A DNA stretch of 64,000 bases from Lentimonas sp. CC4 (GTDB lineage Bacteria > Verrucomicrobiota > Verrucomicrobiia > Opitutales > Coraliomargaritaceae): contig NZ_CACVBO010000001.1 in NCBI RefSeq assembly GCF_902728235.1, positions 3,372,001-3,436,000 on the forward strand, written 5' to 3'. The notes under the pieces were generated by a model that saw nothing but the letters and a program-made list of their open reading frames with translations, was not told the origin of the DNA and searched no databases. Each line of letters starts with the position of its first letter. Position 1 is the first letter of the stretch. Made by a program: the position numbers and the translations under genes. Below are positions 1 to 8,676 of the stretch, one piece after another.

Positions 1-58
1 GTAAAAAAAAATCTTAGCTCTATTTTTACAATTCCCCTCAAGTTTATAAACAATTCTG

Positions 59-535
59 ATGCCGCTCCCAACTCCACTCAGTCCTGGCCAAAAAGCCCCC
101 TCGTTCAGCTATACTGAAAGCGGGAGCACCATCCTTAGCACAGAAATCACGACGCCTCATCTCATTTACTTCTACCCCAAAGACAACACTCCGGGCTGCA
201 CCAAAGAGGCCTGTGCGATACGTGACGTCTGGGCAGATTTCGTAGCAGCAGGGCTTAAAGTCATCGGCGTGAGCAAAGATTCCGAAGCCTCGCACATCAA
301 ATTTCAGGAAAAATTCTCGCTACCCTTCCCCTTAATTGACGACACTGAGCTTGAACTAGCAAAAGCCTTTGGTGTGTATGGCGAGAAAAAGTTCATGGGC
401 CGTGTTTACGATGGGATCCATCGCATGTCCTTTCTGATCGCTGCCGATGGCACTATTTTAAAAACCTATCCAAAAGTGAAACCCGAGGCACATGCCTCAC
501 AAGTATTGGAAGACCTATCCCAATTTAACTCCTAA
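59..535 (+). CDS. bcp: Thiol peroxidase of the Bcp/PrxQ peroxiredoxin family
   Basis: A cytoplasmic thioredoxin-dependent peroxidase that reduces hydrogen peroxide and organic hydroperoxides. The 158-residue length is normal for Bcp/PrxQ. The active-site stretch FYPKDNTPGCTKEAC carries the peroxidatic cysteine (C47) and a resolving cysteine five residues later (C52), the spacing of the E. coli-type enzyme. The later segments VIGVSKDS and FPLIDD also match the thioredoxin-fold family. The ATG lies at the expected distance from the first strand, although no strong Shine-Dalgarno sequence precedes it. A response regulator gene follows after 4 nt, so the two are probably cotranscribed; a link to stress signalling is only inference. 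Confidence 0.95.
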   Translation: MPLPTPLSPGQKAPSFSYTESGSTILSTEITTPHLIYFYPKDNTPGCTKEACAIRDVWADFVAAGLKVIGVSKDSEASHIKFQEKFSLPFPLIDDTELELAKAFGVYGEKKFMGRVYDGIHRMSFLIAADGTILKTYPKVKPEAHASQVLEDLSQFNS

Positions 536-539
536 TTTC

Positions 540-1277
540 ATGAGTAATCAACCAAAGCCACTTATCGTCATCGCTGAAGACGACAACGACCTCGCTACCG
601 TCATCTCAACGCATCTGGAACTCGCAAATATGCAGAGCCAAATCTGCAATGAGGCTTCTCACGTTGTGCGCTACTTAAAAAGCAACTTTGCAAACCTACT
701 ACTCTTAGATGTGCACCTCCCCGACTCTACAGGCTTCGCGCTCATGGACGAGTTGCGCAAAAACAATGTCAACATTCCAGTCATTTTCCTGACAGGCGAA
801 AACGCTGAGCTTAAAAAGGTAAAAGCCCTTGAAATGGGTGGCGATGATTACATCACAAAACCATTTAGCTTTCCTGAACTGATCGCTCGGATCAAAGCAG
901 TGCTTCGCCGTGCCGAAACTGTAAATGATGCAAAGATCACTCATAATACCACCACCACGGATGCGCCATTCGACTTCTGTGGAGCCGAAGTCAACCCGCA
1001 GCGCCTCGAAGTGCAATTCCCCGACGGCGTCGCAGAAAGTATCGGCCGTAAAGAACTCGGTATCTTCTCGTATCTCGCCACACATCCGAACAGCGTTTTA
1101 ACACGCAAAAACTTGATCCACTCGGTCTGGGGCATACACGCTGATGTGCGCAGTCGATCACTCGATCAATATATTGTGAAAATCCGCGACCTCTACAAAC
1201 GCCACGATCTCACGCTTGAGTCATTCAAAACAGTGCACGGTGTCGGCTACATCTACGACGTAGAAGAGACCCCCTGA
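540..1277 (+). CDS. OmpR/PhoB-type response regulator
   Basis: A two-component DNA-binding regulator of 245 residues. The N-terminal receiver domain (about 1-120) shows the acidic pair EDD, the phospho-acceptor aspartate in LLLLDVHLPDSTG, the FLTGE threonine region and the KPF lysine. The C-terminal half (about 145-245) is a winged helix of the Trans_reg_C type, with YLATHPNSVLTRKNL and a VHGVGYIYD ending. An in-frame start 48 nt upstream would overlap bcp; the ATG at 540, just after the bcp stop, fits the receiver-domain start. No histidine kinase gene is adjacent, so this is an orphan regulator here and its signal is unknown. Confidence 0.93.
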   Translation: MSNQPKPLIVIAEDDNDLATVISTHLELANMQSQICNEASHVVRYLKSNFANLLLLDVHLPDSTGFALMDELRKNNVNIPVIFLTGENAELKKVKALEMGGDDYITKPFSFPELIARIKAVLRRAETVNDAKITHNTTTTDAPFDFCGAEVNPQRLEVQFPDGVAESIGRKELGIFSYLATHPNSVLTRKNLIHSVWGIHADVRSRSLDQYIVKIRDLYKRHDLTLESFKTVHGVGYIYDVEETP

Positions 1278-1286
1278 AGTGGGTGC

Positions 1287-2999
1287 TTAATCCTTGGGGT
1301 CAAGTTCCCACTCACTCGTGGTCCGCGCCTCGACCTCATCCAAAGTCGTAAAGCCTAACAAGGCCTTCTTTAACGCATCATAGCGCAAGGGACGATACCC
1401 CGCACGTCGGGCAGCGAGAGTCAGCTCATCGTCTGGCGCTCCACGTGTGATAAGCCCACGCATCTCCTCTGTCACCAAGGCCAATTCATGAAATGCGATG
1501 CGCCCATAATAGCCAGTTTGTCGGCAATGTGCACAGCCCACCCCATGGTAAAGGAATGGTGTATTCACCGCATGACTATCATGGAAATAACGTTCTAACA
1601 CGTGTGCCTCCGGCGTATATGCACTCTTGCAATTTTCACATATCCTCGCAGCGAGTCGCTGAGCCATCACTGCCAATATTGATGGAGCGACCATATACGG
1701 TTCAATTCCTATTTCAACCAGACGAACGACAGCCTGAATCGCGTTATTCGTATGCAGTGTTGAAAAAACAAGGTGCCCGGTCAAAGCAGCTTCAATTGCA
1801 ATCTTAGCCGTCTCCAGGTCTCGAATCTCTCCGACAAGCATCACATCAGGATCTTGTCGAAGTAACGAACGTAATAGGGTCGAAAATTTCAGATCAATCT
1901 TAGCATTCACTTGCGATTGAATCACACCGTCCATCCGAGTCTCGATCGGATCTTCAATCGTGCAAATATTGACATCTGGCTTATTGATCTCATGCAAGGC
2001 GGCATACAAAGTCGTCGATTTTCCGGATCCTGTCGGACCAGTAACAAACACCATACCATTTGGCGCGCGAATCACCTCATTGAACGGCTGTAGAATCGTC
2101 TGTGAAATCATCATCTGATCCAGTGACTTAAAATCCTTCTTACCCGTGAGCGCCAAAATACGCAGCACAATCTTTTCGCCATAAATAGTCGGAATGACCG
2201 ACACACGAAAGTTCACATTCCCCGACCCCAATGGAATCGAAATTCGACCATCCTGAGGGATGCGAGTTTCCGCAATATTAAGTTCACTCAAGATTTTAAT
2301 GCGCGAGTTCAGCGGAGCATGCAGCGCAGAGGCCACGCGAAACACCTGCTGCAGCCGACCATCCACACGGAAACGTATATTCGTAAATGACTCCTGTGGC
2401 TCAATATGAATATCAGACGCACGTTCCTTAATCGCCAAATACAGCAGCGCATCACACAAGCCGATGATCGACTTTGACCCACCCGCCCCCTCCAACTCCT
2501 CAGGCTTGAGTTGAGACAAAATAGCCCCTTGAGTGCGCTCAAGCTGAGCAATCAATTCCTGCACGGTTTGATCAGTGCTATAGTGCAGCTCGATCGCATC
2601 ACGCACCTCGACACTCAAACAAAACACGGGGCTAATATCCAGCCCCGTAATCGCAGACAGTCGACGCACTAGTGCCGCATCATCAGGATTCGGCATCGCA
2701 ACAGTCATCGCATCCTCAATCACATAGAGCGGCATCACGTTGCCTTTACGTGCAATCTCAAGCGGTAAACTCTCAACCGCTTCACGACTAATGATAGTCG
2801 ACAAGGGGTCCACATACGCACGCCCCAAACGATTACTCCACAAGAGACACCCCACATCCTTTGTAATCGCCCCCGACTCGATCAACGACTCCAGTAGCTC
2901 CAGAGAGTTCTCCTCCCCATTCGCACGCGCAAGATCATATGCTTCATTTGAAATCAGAATATGACTGGCCTCTAACTCCTCTCGAATAGTCATGCTCAT
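1287..2999 (-). CDS. GspE/PilB-family secretion or type IV pilus assembly ATPase
   Basis: Hexameric AAA-type ATPase that powers pseudopilus or type IV pilus assembly at the inner membrane. The 570-residue length and order are typical: an N-terminal GspE/PilB domain (about 1-150), then the ATPase with Walker A GPTGSGKST, the Asp box ICTIEDPIE, the Walker B region DPDVMLVGEIRD and the His box FSTLHTN. A tetracysteine zinc element follows (CENC then CAHC). The start at 2999 is supported by an AGGAGG sequence inside the end of the upstream small gene, with which it overlaps by ATGA. Without the other pilus or secretion genes in view, GspE and PilB cannot be separated. Gene order (receiver protein, small protein, ATPase) suggests a regulated system. 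Confidence 0.93.
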   Translation of the reverse strand: MSMTIREELEASHILISNEAYDLARANGEENSLELLESLIESGAITKDVGCLLWSNRLGRAYVDPLSTIISREAVESLPLEIARKGNVMPLYVIEDAMTVAMPNPDDAALVRRLSAITGLDISPVFCLSVEVRDAIELHYSTDQTVQELIAQLERTQGAILSQLKPEELEGAGGSKSIIGLCDALLYLAIKERASDIHIEPQESFTNIRFRVDGRLQQVFRVASALHAPLNSRIKILSELNIAETRIPQDGRISIPLGSGNVNFRVSVIPTIYGEKIVLRILALTGKKDFKSLDQMMISQTILQPFNEVIRAPNGMVFVTGPTGSGKSTTLYAALHEINKPDVNICTIEDPIETRMDGVIQSQVNAKIDLKFSTLLRSLLRQDPDVMLVGEIRDLETAKIAIEAALTGHLVFSTLHTNNAIQAVVRLVEIGIEPYMVAPSILAVMAQRLAARICENCKSAYTPEAHVLERYFHDSHAVNTPFLYHGVGCAHCRQTGYYGRIAFHELALVTEEMRGLITRGAPDDELTLAARRAGYRPLRYDALKKALLGFTTLDEVEARTTSEWELDPKD

Positions 3000-3208
3000 G
3001 GCTTCCTCCTTTTACGGTGACGTTTATCGGCAAACATTTTGCCGATCTCCGTCGCATCTAAGAGTTCACGCCCCATCACTGAGTGCTCACGCTCTGAATG
3101 CACTTCATCGATCATCTCTTGCAACGAATAACGAAGCCCCTGCGCCTGACGCTTACTAGGCCCAGGCGAGTTCCCTGAGTCACTCGATGTTGGATTTAGA
3201 TCACTCAT
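2996..3208 (-). CDS. Small hydrophilic protein, unknown, translationally coupled to the PilB/GspE ATPase
   Basis: A 70-residue protein beginning MSDLNPTSSDSG, with a Ser/Pro/Gly-rich N-terminus, a charged central helix (SLQEMIDEVHSEREHSVMG) and a very basic C-terminal tail (DKRHRKRRKP). No family is recognised. It lies between a receiver-domain gene and the ATPase gene. Its last codons contain the AGGAGG that serves the ATPase start, and its stop overlaps that start by ATGA, so it is probably a real translated frame. A longer reading from a TTG at 3238 would overlap the upstream gene and is less likely. A role as an adaptor of the ATPase is only inferred from position. Confidence 0.65.
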   Translation of the reverse strand: MSDLNPTSSDSGNSPGPSKRQAQGLRYSLQEMIDEVHSEREHSVMGRELLDATEIGKMFADKRHRKRRKP

Positions 3209-3218
3209 CTTCAAACAA

Positions 3219-3599
3219 TCACTCCCAAATATCCTCAATCAAAGCACTCAGTTGAGCCACGATGTCCTCCTTCGGTGTATCTTTACGGATATAATAAGAA
3301 GCACCCAGCTCAACACTTCGCTCCACGGCCTTTCGAGATGCGACTGAAGACGCCATCACCACGACCGCATCTTCATCAAATTCCAAAATTTCTTCGAGCG
3401 CTTCCATGCCCTCTTTCACTGGCATATTCACATCTAAAAGCACTAGGTCAGGCTTATGCTGTTTATAGATATCAACGCCCTCCTGCCCATTTTTCGCTTC
3501 AAAAAATTCATTAAATCTTATCTGCTTTAAGATAAGCTTCAAATACATACGCAGGTGCGGCTCATCATCGACAATCAATGCAGTATAAGGACGGCTCAT
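3219..3599 (-). CDS. Stand-alone CheY-like receiver protein
   Basis: A 126-residue single-domain response regulator. It has the acidic pair in LIVDDEPHLR, the phospho-acceptor aspartate in LVLLDVNMPVKEG, the alanine/serine switch in VVVMASS and the lysine in YYIRKDTPKED. There is no output domain, so it should act by binding a partner when phosphorylated. The ATG at 3599 is chosen because it lies directly before the first strand; an extension upstream would add an unsupported 29 residues. It is the first gene of a leftward cluster ending in the GspE/PilB ATPase, 10 nt from the small gene, which suggests control of pilus or secretion activity. Confidence 0.92.
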   Translation of the reverse strand: MSRPYTALIVDDEPHLRMYLKLILKQIRFNEFFEAKNGQEGVDIYKQHKPDLVLLDVNMPVKEGMEALEEILEFDEDAVVVMASSVASRKAVERSVELGASYYIRKDTPKEDIVAQLSALIEDIWE

Positions 3600-3712
3600 G
3601 ATGATTAATCTTCTGGTTGATAGGACTTCATGTCGAGAAGAAACATGGGGAGAAACGAGCCGACTTGACGTCAAGCGGCACGCCACCCAAGCTCTGCGCT
3701 TTTTCTATTAAC

Positions 3713-5236
3713 GTGTTTGCTAAACTCACCCTATTCGACGGCCTGATCGTCTTACTCTACTTCGCTGCGGTTCTCGGCATCGGTCTCTACCACGCCCGCC
3801 GCAACAAAGGCTCAGACGACTTCATCTCCGGCAGTCGGCAAATGCCTTGGCTCGCCGTGCTCGGCTCACTCGTCGCCACAGAAGTCAGCGCCTCCACCTT
3901 CCTCGCGACACCGGGCGTCGGCTTCTCCGAGAACATGAGCTACCTACAATTCGGCGTCGGCTCCATACTGGCACGTATTTTCATCGCATTCGTATTCTTA
4001 GGTGCCTTCTACGCAGCCAACTATCTAACTATCTACGCCTTTCTAGCGAGTCGATTTGGCAACCACACACGCTATACGGCGACACTCTTCTTCTTTGTCA
4101 CTCGTTTGCTCGCCTCCGCTGTTCGATTAATGATCGCAGCAAAAGGTATTAGCTTAATCTTAAACATCCCATTCGAATATTGCTTAATCACCTTCACCTT
4201 AATCGCTGTCATCTACACTGGAGGCGGTGGAATTCGAGGCATTATATGGACCGACGTGCTACAAGCAGTCGTCTTCATCAGCTGCGGACTGGTGCTCATC
4301 GCCTACATTGGACAAGACATCGGTTGGCAAACGATTTACGACATTGGTCATTCACACAACCGCTTCGATGTCTTTCAATTTACTCCGAAAGACTCAGACG
4401 GCGGTTGGCTGAGTTGGCTAAATGATCCAAAACTCTTTTTGATCGCCGTCATATTTGGATTTATCAGCACCGCAGCGGCCTTTGGCACAGACCAAGACAT
4501 GACTCAGCGCATGCTTACCTGCAAAGACGTCAAATCCGCTCGCCGCAGCGTCATACTGAGCGGCTGTATTTCGATTCCTATTGCAGCCCTCTTTCTTATG
4601 GTTGGCATCGCCCTGTTTGCCTTTTACCAGGTGCACCTCGACGCCAGCCTCCCTCTACAGCAACTAGCCGATGGCAGCACAAAAGTCATCTCCGACGACA
4701 TCTTCCCACATTTCATCGGTAGCCAACTCCCGCCAGGCCTACGCGGCCTACTCTTGGTCGGTGTGCTGGCCGCAGCGATGTCGAGCCTCGACTCCACGAT
4801 GGGGGCACTGAGCTCATCTGCAATGGTCGACCTCTACCGTCCACTGTTCAAAAAGCAACTCAATGAAACAGTAGCACTACGGCTAACACGCGCTTTCGTT
4901 TGTGCATTTGGCATTTTACTGGCCCTCATTGCATGGATCTTAAAGGACGCCGAGGGCTACCTATGGCTAAGCTTTAAAATCGTCGGCATCACCTACGGCT
5001 CACTACTTGGCGTCTTCCTGCTCGGCATACTAACCAAGCGCGGATCCGACCGCGGCAACTGGATATCCATGCTCAGCGGAAGCCTCCTGTGCTCGACCCT
5101 GCTCTGGCTAATCGAAACCGATCGACTGGCACTGGGTTGGACTTGGTTAATCGTGATCGGGACGACATGGACGTTGTGCCTCGGCTGCTTATGGCACGAA
5201 AAAGCCCCGCGATCAAAAGAATCAACGGGGCTTTGA
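3713..5236 (+). CDS. Sodium:solute symporter (SSS family)
   Basis: An inner-membrane, sodium-coupled transporter with about 13 hydrophobic helices. Family marks include the N-terminal ISGSRQMPWLAVLGSLVATE region, GGIRGIIWTDVLQAVVF and the helix containing AAAMSSLDSTMGALSS. The protein is 507 residues from a GTG at 3713, which places MFAKLTLFDGLIVLLYF at the first membrane helix. A longer frame from 3617 would add an implausible charged leader overlapping the divergent receiver gene. Substrate is not evident; members carry sugars, amino acids or organic acids. The last codons form one arm of a terminator hairpin serving the convergent gene. Confidence 0.88.
   Translation: MFAKLTLFDGLIVLLYFAAVLGIGLYHARRNKGSDDFISGSRQMPWLAVLGSLVATEVSASTFLATPGVGFSENMSYLQFGVGSILARIFIAFVFLGAFYAANYLTIYAFLASRFGNHTRYTATLFFFVTRLLASAVRLMIAAKGISLILNIPFEYCLITFTLIAVIYTGGGGIRGIIWTDVLQAVVFISCGLVLIAYIGQDIGWQTIYDIGHSHNRFDVFQFTPKDSDGGWLSWLNDPKLFLIAVIFGFISTAAAFGTDQDMTQRMLTCKDVKSARRSVILSGCISIPIAALFLMVGIALFAFYQVHLDASLPLQQLADGSTKVISDDIFPHFIGSQLPPGLRGLLLVGVLAAAMSSLDSTMGALSSSAMVDLYRPLFKKQLNETVALRLTRAFVCAFGILLALIAWILKDAEGYLWLSFKIVGITYGSLLGVFLLGILTKRGSDRGNWISMLSGSLLCSTLLWLIETDRLALGWTWLIVIGTTWTLCLGCLWHEKAPRSKESTGL
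5201..5234 (-). terminator. Rho-independent terminator embedded in the symporter 3' end
   Basis: A 9-bp perfect stem (AAAGCCCCG with CGGGGCTTT) closes on a 16-nt loop. Read on the minus strand it is followed by a run of T, so it ends the leftward cysteine-rich gene. On the + strand it overlaps the last codons and stop of the symporter, and only short A tracts follow it. Confidence 0.75.
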
Positions 5237-5261
5237 AAAATATTAAATCAAGGTAGATTTA

Positions 5262-5498
5262 TTACATTGGGCAACATGCGCTCTTTTTAGCTACAGCAGC
5301 TGGCTTCTTTTCGCACTCAGTTTTTTTCTTAGCGCAGTCAGCTGCTTCTTTATCGCATTTAGCTGCGTCCTTGTCGCATTTAGCTGCCGACTTTTCGCAC
5401 TTGGCTGCTTCTTTAGCACAGCTAGAATCAGCGTTGCCAGCACTCGCAGTGATGACGCCAGCAATTAACAAAAGAGGAATAAGTAGTAGTTTTTTCAT
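5262..5498 (-). CDS. Small secreted protein with cysteines at exact heptad spacing
   Basis: A 78-residue protein with a clear signal peptide (MKKLLLIPLLLIAGVITASA). The mature part is Lys/Ala/Glu-rich with cysteines at 27, 34, 41, 48, 55 and 62, each 7 residues apart, then a Pro break and a terminal CCPM. Short units of the type CxKxAAK repeat, and the DNA shows the matching 21-bp periodicity. In a helix all six cysteines would lie along one face. I do not recognise the family; metal binding, a disulfide-zipped coiled coil or a redox buffer are possible. It has its own terminator and is transcribed divergently from dus. Confidence 0.8.
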   Translation of the reverse strand: MKKLLLIPLLLIAGVITASAGNADSSCAKEAAKCEKSAAKCDKDAAKCDKEAADCAKKKTECEKKPAAVAKKSACCPM

Positions 5499-5626
5499 AA
5501 TATTTTTGATTGAGATGATTGATATGATACAGGTTCTATGTCTTGTCGAACCATTCGATAGACTTTCTATTGGAGCATTCTAACTTCTCCGTATTCCCTG
5601 TATTTCAAATAAATTTAGAACACCGA

Positions 5627-6610
5627 ATGCTACCTTGGTTCCAAAATGATCAATTTCCGCTGTATCTCGCTCCCATGGCGCGAGTTACAGACATCGTCTT
5701 TCGTCAATTCTGTAAAGATCAGGGAGCCGATGTCATGGTCACCGAGTTCGTCCAGGCCGATGCCCTCACCCGCGAAGACCCCAAACTGTGGGAAACCGTC
5801 GACTTCACCGAAGAGCAACGCCCGATGGGGGTGCAAATTTTTGGTTCCAATCCCGATTCCATGGCCGCAGCCGCGAAGCTCCTCGCCGATCGTATCCAAC
5901 CTGACTTTATCGATATCAACTTTGGCTGCCCCGCGGATCGTGTCATTTGCATGGATGCTGGCTCGTCCATGCTGCGTAACCCCGCAAAGATCGGCAAAGT
6001 CGTCGGCGCCGTCGTCAAGGCCGTGCCTGGCACCCCAGTCACTGCAAAAATCCGCACAGGATGGGACGATGACACCATCGTCGCCCGCGAAGTCGGCCAC
6101 ATCGTCGAAGGCGAAGGCGCGCAAGCCCTCGCCATCCACGGCCGCACCAAAGTGCAAGGCTACAGTGGCGAAGCCAACTGGCCACTGATCGCCGAAGTCG
6201 CCGAAGAACTCACCATTCCCGTGATCGGCAACGGCAACATCCGCAGCGCGCACGATGTGATCCGCATCCGCGAACAAACCAACTGTGCCGGCCTCATGAT
6301 TGGCCGCGCCGCCCTAGGCTACCCGTGGATTTTTCGCGACATTAAGCACTATCTCGCGCACGGCGTCGTGCCCGAACCACCCTCGGTCACCGAGCGCTGG
6401 GACACCATCCTCGAATACACGCGCAAGATCATGGCGCGCCCCTTCCGCCAACAGAAGCACCCCGACCTGCGCTGGATGCGCCCCAAATTGATCGCGCTGA
6501 CCAAGAGCATGAACAGCTCACGTAAAATCCGCGGTGCTCTCGGCCACGTCATTCACTTCGAAGACCTCGAACGCGTCGCCGCCGAACACATCGCACTCTT
6601 TGACGAATGA
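5627..6610 (+). CDS. dus: tRNA-dihydrouridine synthase
   Basis: Flavin enzyme that reduces uridine to dihydrouridine in the tRNA D-loop. The protein of 327 residues has the family start [15 protein letters not shown] (FMN-binding barrel strand), the catalytic-cysteine motif [11 protein letters not shown], the active-site [20 protein letters not shown] and the phosphate-binding [10 protein letters not shown] and [15 protein letters not shown]. The start at 5627 puts the Met a few residues before the first barrel strand; a 28-residue upstream extension is possible but unsupported. Its stop overlaps the start of the phosphatase gene by ATGA, so these are translationally coupled. The Dus subtype (A, B or C) cannot be set by eye. 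Confidence 0.92.
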   Translation: MLPWFQNDQFPLYLAPMARVTDIVFRQFCKDQGADVMVTEFVQADALTREDPKLWETVDFTEEQRPMGVQIFGSNPDSMAAAAKLLADRIQPDFIDINFGCPADRVICMDAGSSMLRNPAKIGKVVGAVVKAVPGTPVTAKIRTGWDDDTIVAREVGHIVEGEGAQALAIHGRTKVQGYSGEANWPLIAEVAEELTIPVIGNGNIRSAHDVIRIREQTNCAGLMIGRAALGYPWIFRDIKHYLAHGVVPEPPSVTERWDTILEYTRKIMARPFRQQKHPDLRWMRPKLIALTKSMNSSRKIRGALGHVIHFEDLERVAAEHIALFDE

Positions 6611-7074
6611 AAAAAATCCTCTTCCTCTGCATGGGCAACATCTGCCGCTCACCCGCCGGCCACTGCGTCTTTCAACATTTAGTCGATGAGGCAGGACTCT
6701 CGAATCAATTCGAGATCGAGTCCGCGGGCACCATTGGCTTTCACGTCGGCTCACTGCCCGATAGCCGCATGCAACAATCCATGCGCGCGCGCAACATTCC
6801 GATCATCGGCCGCTCTAGACAACTCAAAGCGGCCGATCTCGAAGACTACGACCTCATCTTAGCGATGGATCGCGACAACCTAGCTGATGCCCGTGCCCTC
6901 GATTCCACTGGCAAGTTAAAGCACAAGGTTGAGCTCTTCTGCGATTACTGCACCGCACACAACGAAACCGAAGTGCCCGATCCCTACTACGGCGGCGACC
7001 GCGGCTTCGAACACGTGCTCGATCTGATCGAAGACGGCTGCGCCAACCTACTCAAAAAGCTAAGCTCTCAATAG
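6607..7074 (+). CDS. Low-molecular-weight protein tyrosine phosphatase
   Basis: Cytoplasmic phosphatase of 155 residues. The N-terminal P-loop CMGNICRS (C8 to R14) is the CX5R catalytic signature, and the general-acid aspartate lies in the C-terminal VPDPYYGG (D125). Length and order match the family. Targets could be protein phosphotyrosine, for example exopolysaccharide kinases, or protein phosphoarginine; none of those partners is nearby. It overlaps dus by 4 nt and is followed after 10 nt by a fructosamine-kinase-like gene, so the three form an operon that looks functionally mixed. Confidence 0.93.
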   Translation: MKKILFLCMGNICRSPAGHCVFQHLVDEAGLSNQFEIESAGTIGFHVGSLPDSRMQQSMRARNIPIIGRSRQLKAADLEDYDLILAMDRDNLADARALDSTGKLKHKVELFCDYCTAHNETEVPDPYYGGDRGFEHVLDLIEDGCANLLKKLSSQ

Positions 7075-7084
7075 TTCGCCAGCA

Positions 7085-7957
7085 ATGGATCCTAAACTAG
7101 TAAAAGCAATCTCCGCAGCGATCTCACTGGCGACCGACACTCCTTTTAGGAGCACGCAACAAGCCCCTATTAGCGGAGGCGACATCAACGATGCTTATCT
7201 GCTTTCCGATGGGCAGCAGTCGTATTTCGTCAAGATCAACAGCGCCGCAAAGCTCGACATGTTCATCACCGAGTCGCAAGCACTGGCAGCGATACGCAAA
7301 AGCCGCAGCATTCGAGCACCACAGCCCATCACACATGGCCGCAGCGGTGCTTACGCATTTCTTGCGCTGGAAGCGATACAGTTCGGCCCACCCGCCACAC
7401 AAAGCTGGCAGCAAATGGGGCAACAACTCGCCACACTTCATCGCACCACTGCCGAACGCTTCGGCTGGCACCGCGACAACACCATTGGTAGCACCCCTCA
7501 ACTCAATCAAACAACCACCCATTGGAGCGAGTTCTTCTGCAAACAGCGTCTGTGCCCGCAACTGGATCTCGCCCAAGCCAACGGCATACGCCTGACGCAG
7601 ACCGACGTATTATTGGAACGCGCCGCAGCACTGCTGGCAGACCATCACCCCGATGCGTCGTTACTCCACGGCGACCTATGGAAAGGCAACACCAGTTTTT
7701 GCAATGATGGCACGCCCGTGATCTTCGACCCCGCCAGCTACTACGGCGACCGCGAGACCGACCTAGCCTTTACCGAATATTTTGGCGGGTTTGCCCCCGA
7801 GTTTTACGACAGCTACCACTCGGCATGGCCCCTCCCCACTGGCCATGATCAACGTAAGCCACTCTACAACCTCTATCATACCCTTAACCATGCCAACCTC
7901 TTCGGTGGCAACTACGTAACCGAAGCGCAGCAAACAATCTTTCGACTGCTCGCTTAA
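7085..7957 (+). CDS. Fructosamine-3-kinase family protein
   Basis: An aminoglycoside-phosphotransferase-fold kinase of 290 residues. The catalytic loop LLHGDLWKGN (about 194-202) and the metal site VIFDPASYYGDRE (about 212-224) are characteristic of fructosamine/ketosamine kinases, as is the N-terminal ISGGDINDAYLL nucleotide-loop region. Family members phosphorylate sugar adducts on lysine (protein deglycation). In bacteria these genes often sit next to a low-molecular-weight phosphatase, as here, which suggests the pair may act together in removing glycation products. That functional link is inference. Confidence 0.88.
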   Translation: MDPKLVKAISAAISLATDTPFRSTQQAPISGGDINDAYLLSDGQQSYFVKINSAAKLDMFITESQALAAIRKSRSIRAPQPITHGRSGAYAFLALEAIQFGPPATQSWQQMGQQLATLHRTTAERFGWHRDNTIGSTPQLNQTTTHWSEFFCKQRLCPQLDLAQANGIRLTQTDVLLERAAALLADHHPDASLLHGDLWKGNTSFCNDGTPVIFDPASYYGDRETDLAFTEYFGGFAPEFYDSYHSAWPLPTGHDQRKPLYNLYHTLNHANLFGGNYVTEAQQTIFRLLA

Positions 7958-8038
7958 CAACCCCACCCACCCGAATCGCTTGACAGCCTCGCGATGCGCT
8001 GGAAGATCAGCTTCCTTTTTTCAACATCTACAAAATAT

Positions 8039-8596
8039 ATGGCATCACCAACAGACGTTCGTAAGGGCAAGGTCCTCAACTATCAAGGCACTCCGCACCT
8101 CGTGCTCGACGTGCAGCACCGCACACAAGGCCGCCAGGCTGGCTTCATGCAAGTCACCATGCGCAACTTGAGCTCCGGATCCAGCACCAACACCAAGATC
8201 CGCACCACCGACTCCGTCGAAATCATGCACACCGACATGGTGAAGCTCGAGTATAGCTACGTCGATGGCGACGGCTACCACTTCATGGATCCCGAAACTT
8301 TCGAAGACATCATCCTCGACGCTGGTCTCGTCGAAGACTCCAAGGATTTCCTCGTTGAAACACAGGTATACAGCATCCTTCACGTCAACGACAAGCCGAT
8401 CCAGATCGAACTCCCTGCCTCCATCGAGATGAAGGTCACAGAATCCGCTGAAGGCATCAAAGGTGACACAGCCAGCAACGTGCAAAAGCCAGCGACACTC
8501 GAAACTGGCCTCGTCGTGCAAGTGCCACTCTTCATTAAAGAAGGCGATGTGCTCAAGATCGGCACATCGGACAAGTCCTACATGGGCCGCGCATAA
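8039..8596 (+). CDS. efp: Elongation factor P, with arginine at the modification site
   Basis: Translation factor that rescues ribosomes stalled at proline stretches. The 185-residue protein shows the three-domain EF-P layout (KOW-like domain, then two OB domains including the C-terminal EGDVLKIGT region). The start at 8039 gives MASPTDVRKGKVLNYQG, the usual N-terminus; an upstream in-frame start adds a non-conserved leader. In domain I the loop reads HRTQGRQAGFMQV, and counting from the start places Arg at residue 32. That is the position rhamnosylated by EarP in Pseudomonas-type EF-P, rather than the lysine of the EpmA/EpmB type. A strong terminator follows. Confidence 0.95.
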   Translation: MASPTDVRKGKVLNYQGTPHLVLDVQHRTQGRQAGFMQVTMRNLSSGSSTNTKIRTTDSVEIMHTDMVKLEYSYVDGDGYHFMDPETFEDIILDAGLVEDSKDFLVETQVYSILHVNDKPIQIELPASIEMKVTESAEGIKGDTASNVQKPATLETGLVVQVPLFIKEGDVLKIGTSDKSYMGRA

Positions 8597-8624
8597 GCGA
8601 TCCAACACAGCACACTTTCAAAAC

Positions 8625-8661
8625 AAAAACGGCGAACGCATGATGCGTCCGCCGTTTTTTT
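8625..8661 (+). terminator. Rho-independent terminator after efp
   Basis: A long stem (AAAAACGGCG.ACGCA paired with TGCGT.CGCCGTTTTT, one internal mismatch) with a 3-nt loop, followed by seven T. It lies 29 nt after the efp stop. Confidence 0.9.
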
Positions 8662-8676
8662 GTGCCAGCTAGTTTG

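Noticed and set aside
5630-6277. Long open frame (215 codons) antisense to dus
   Set aside because: Lies wholly opposite a well-supported gene; composition (His/Asp/Ala-rich) is what the reverse of a GC-rich coding frame gives.
8045-8608. 187-codon frame antisense to efp
   Set aside because: Mirror of efp codon usage, no family resemblance, and no independent control signals.
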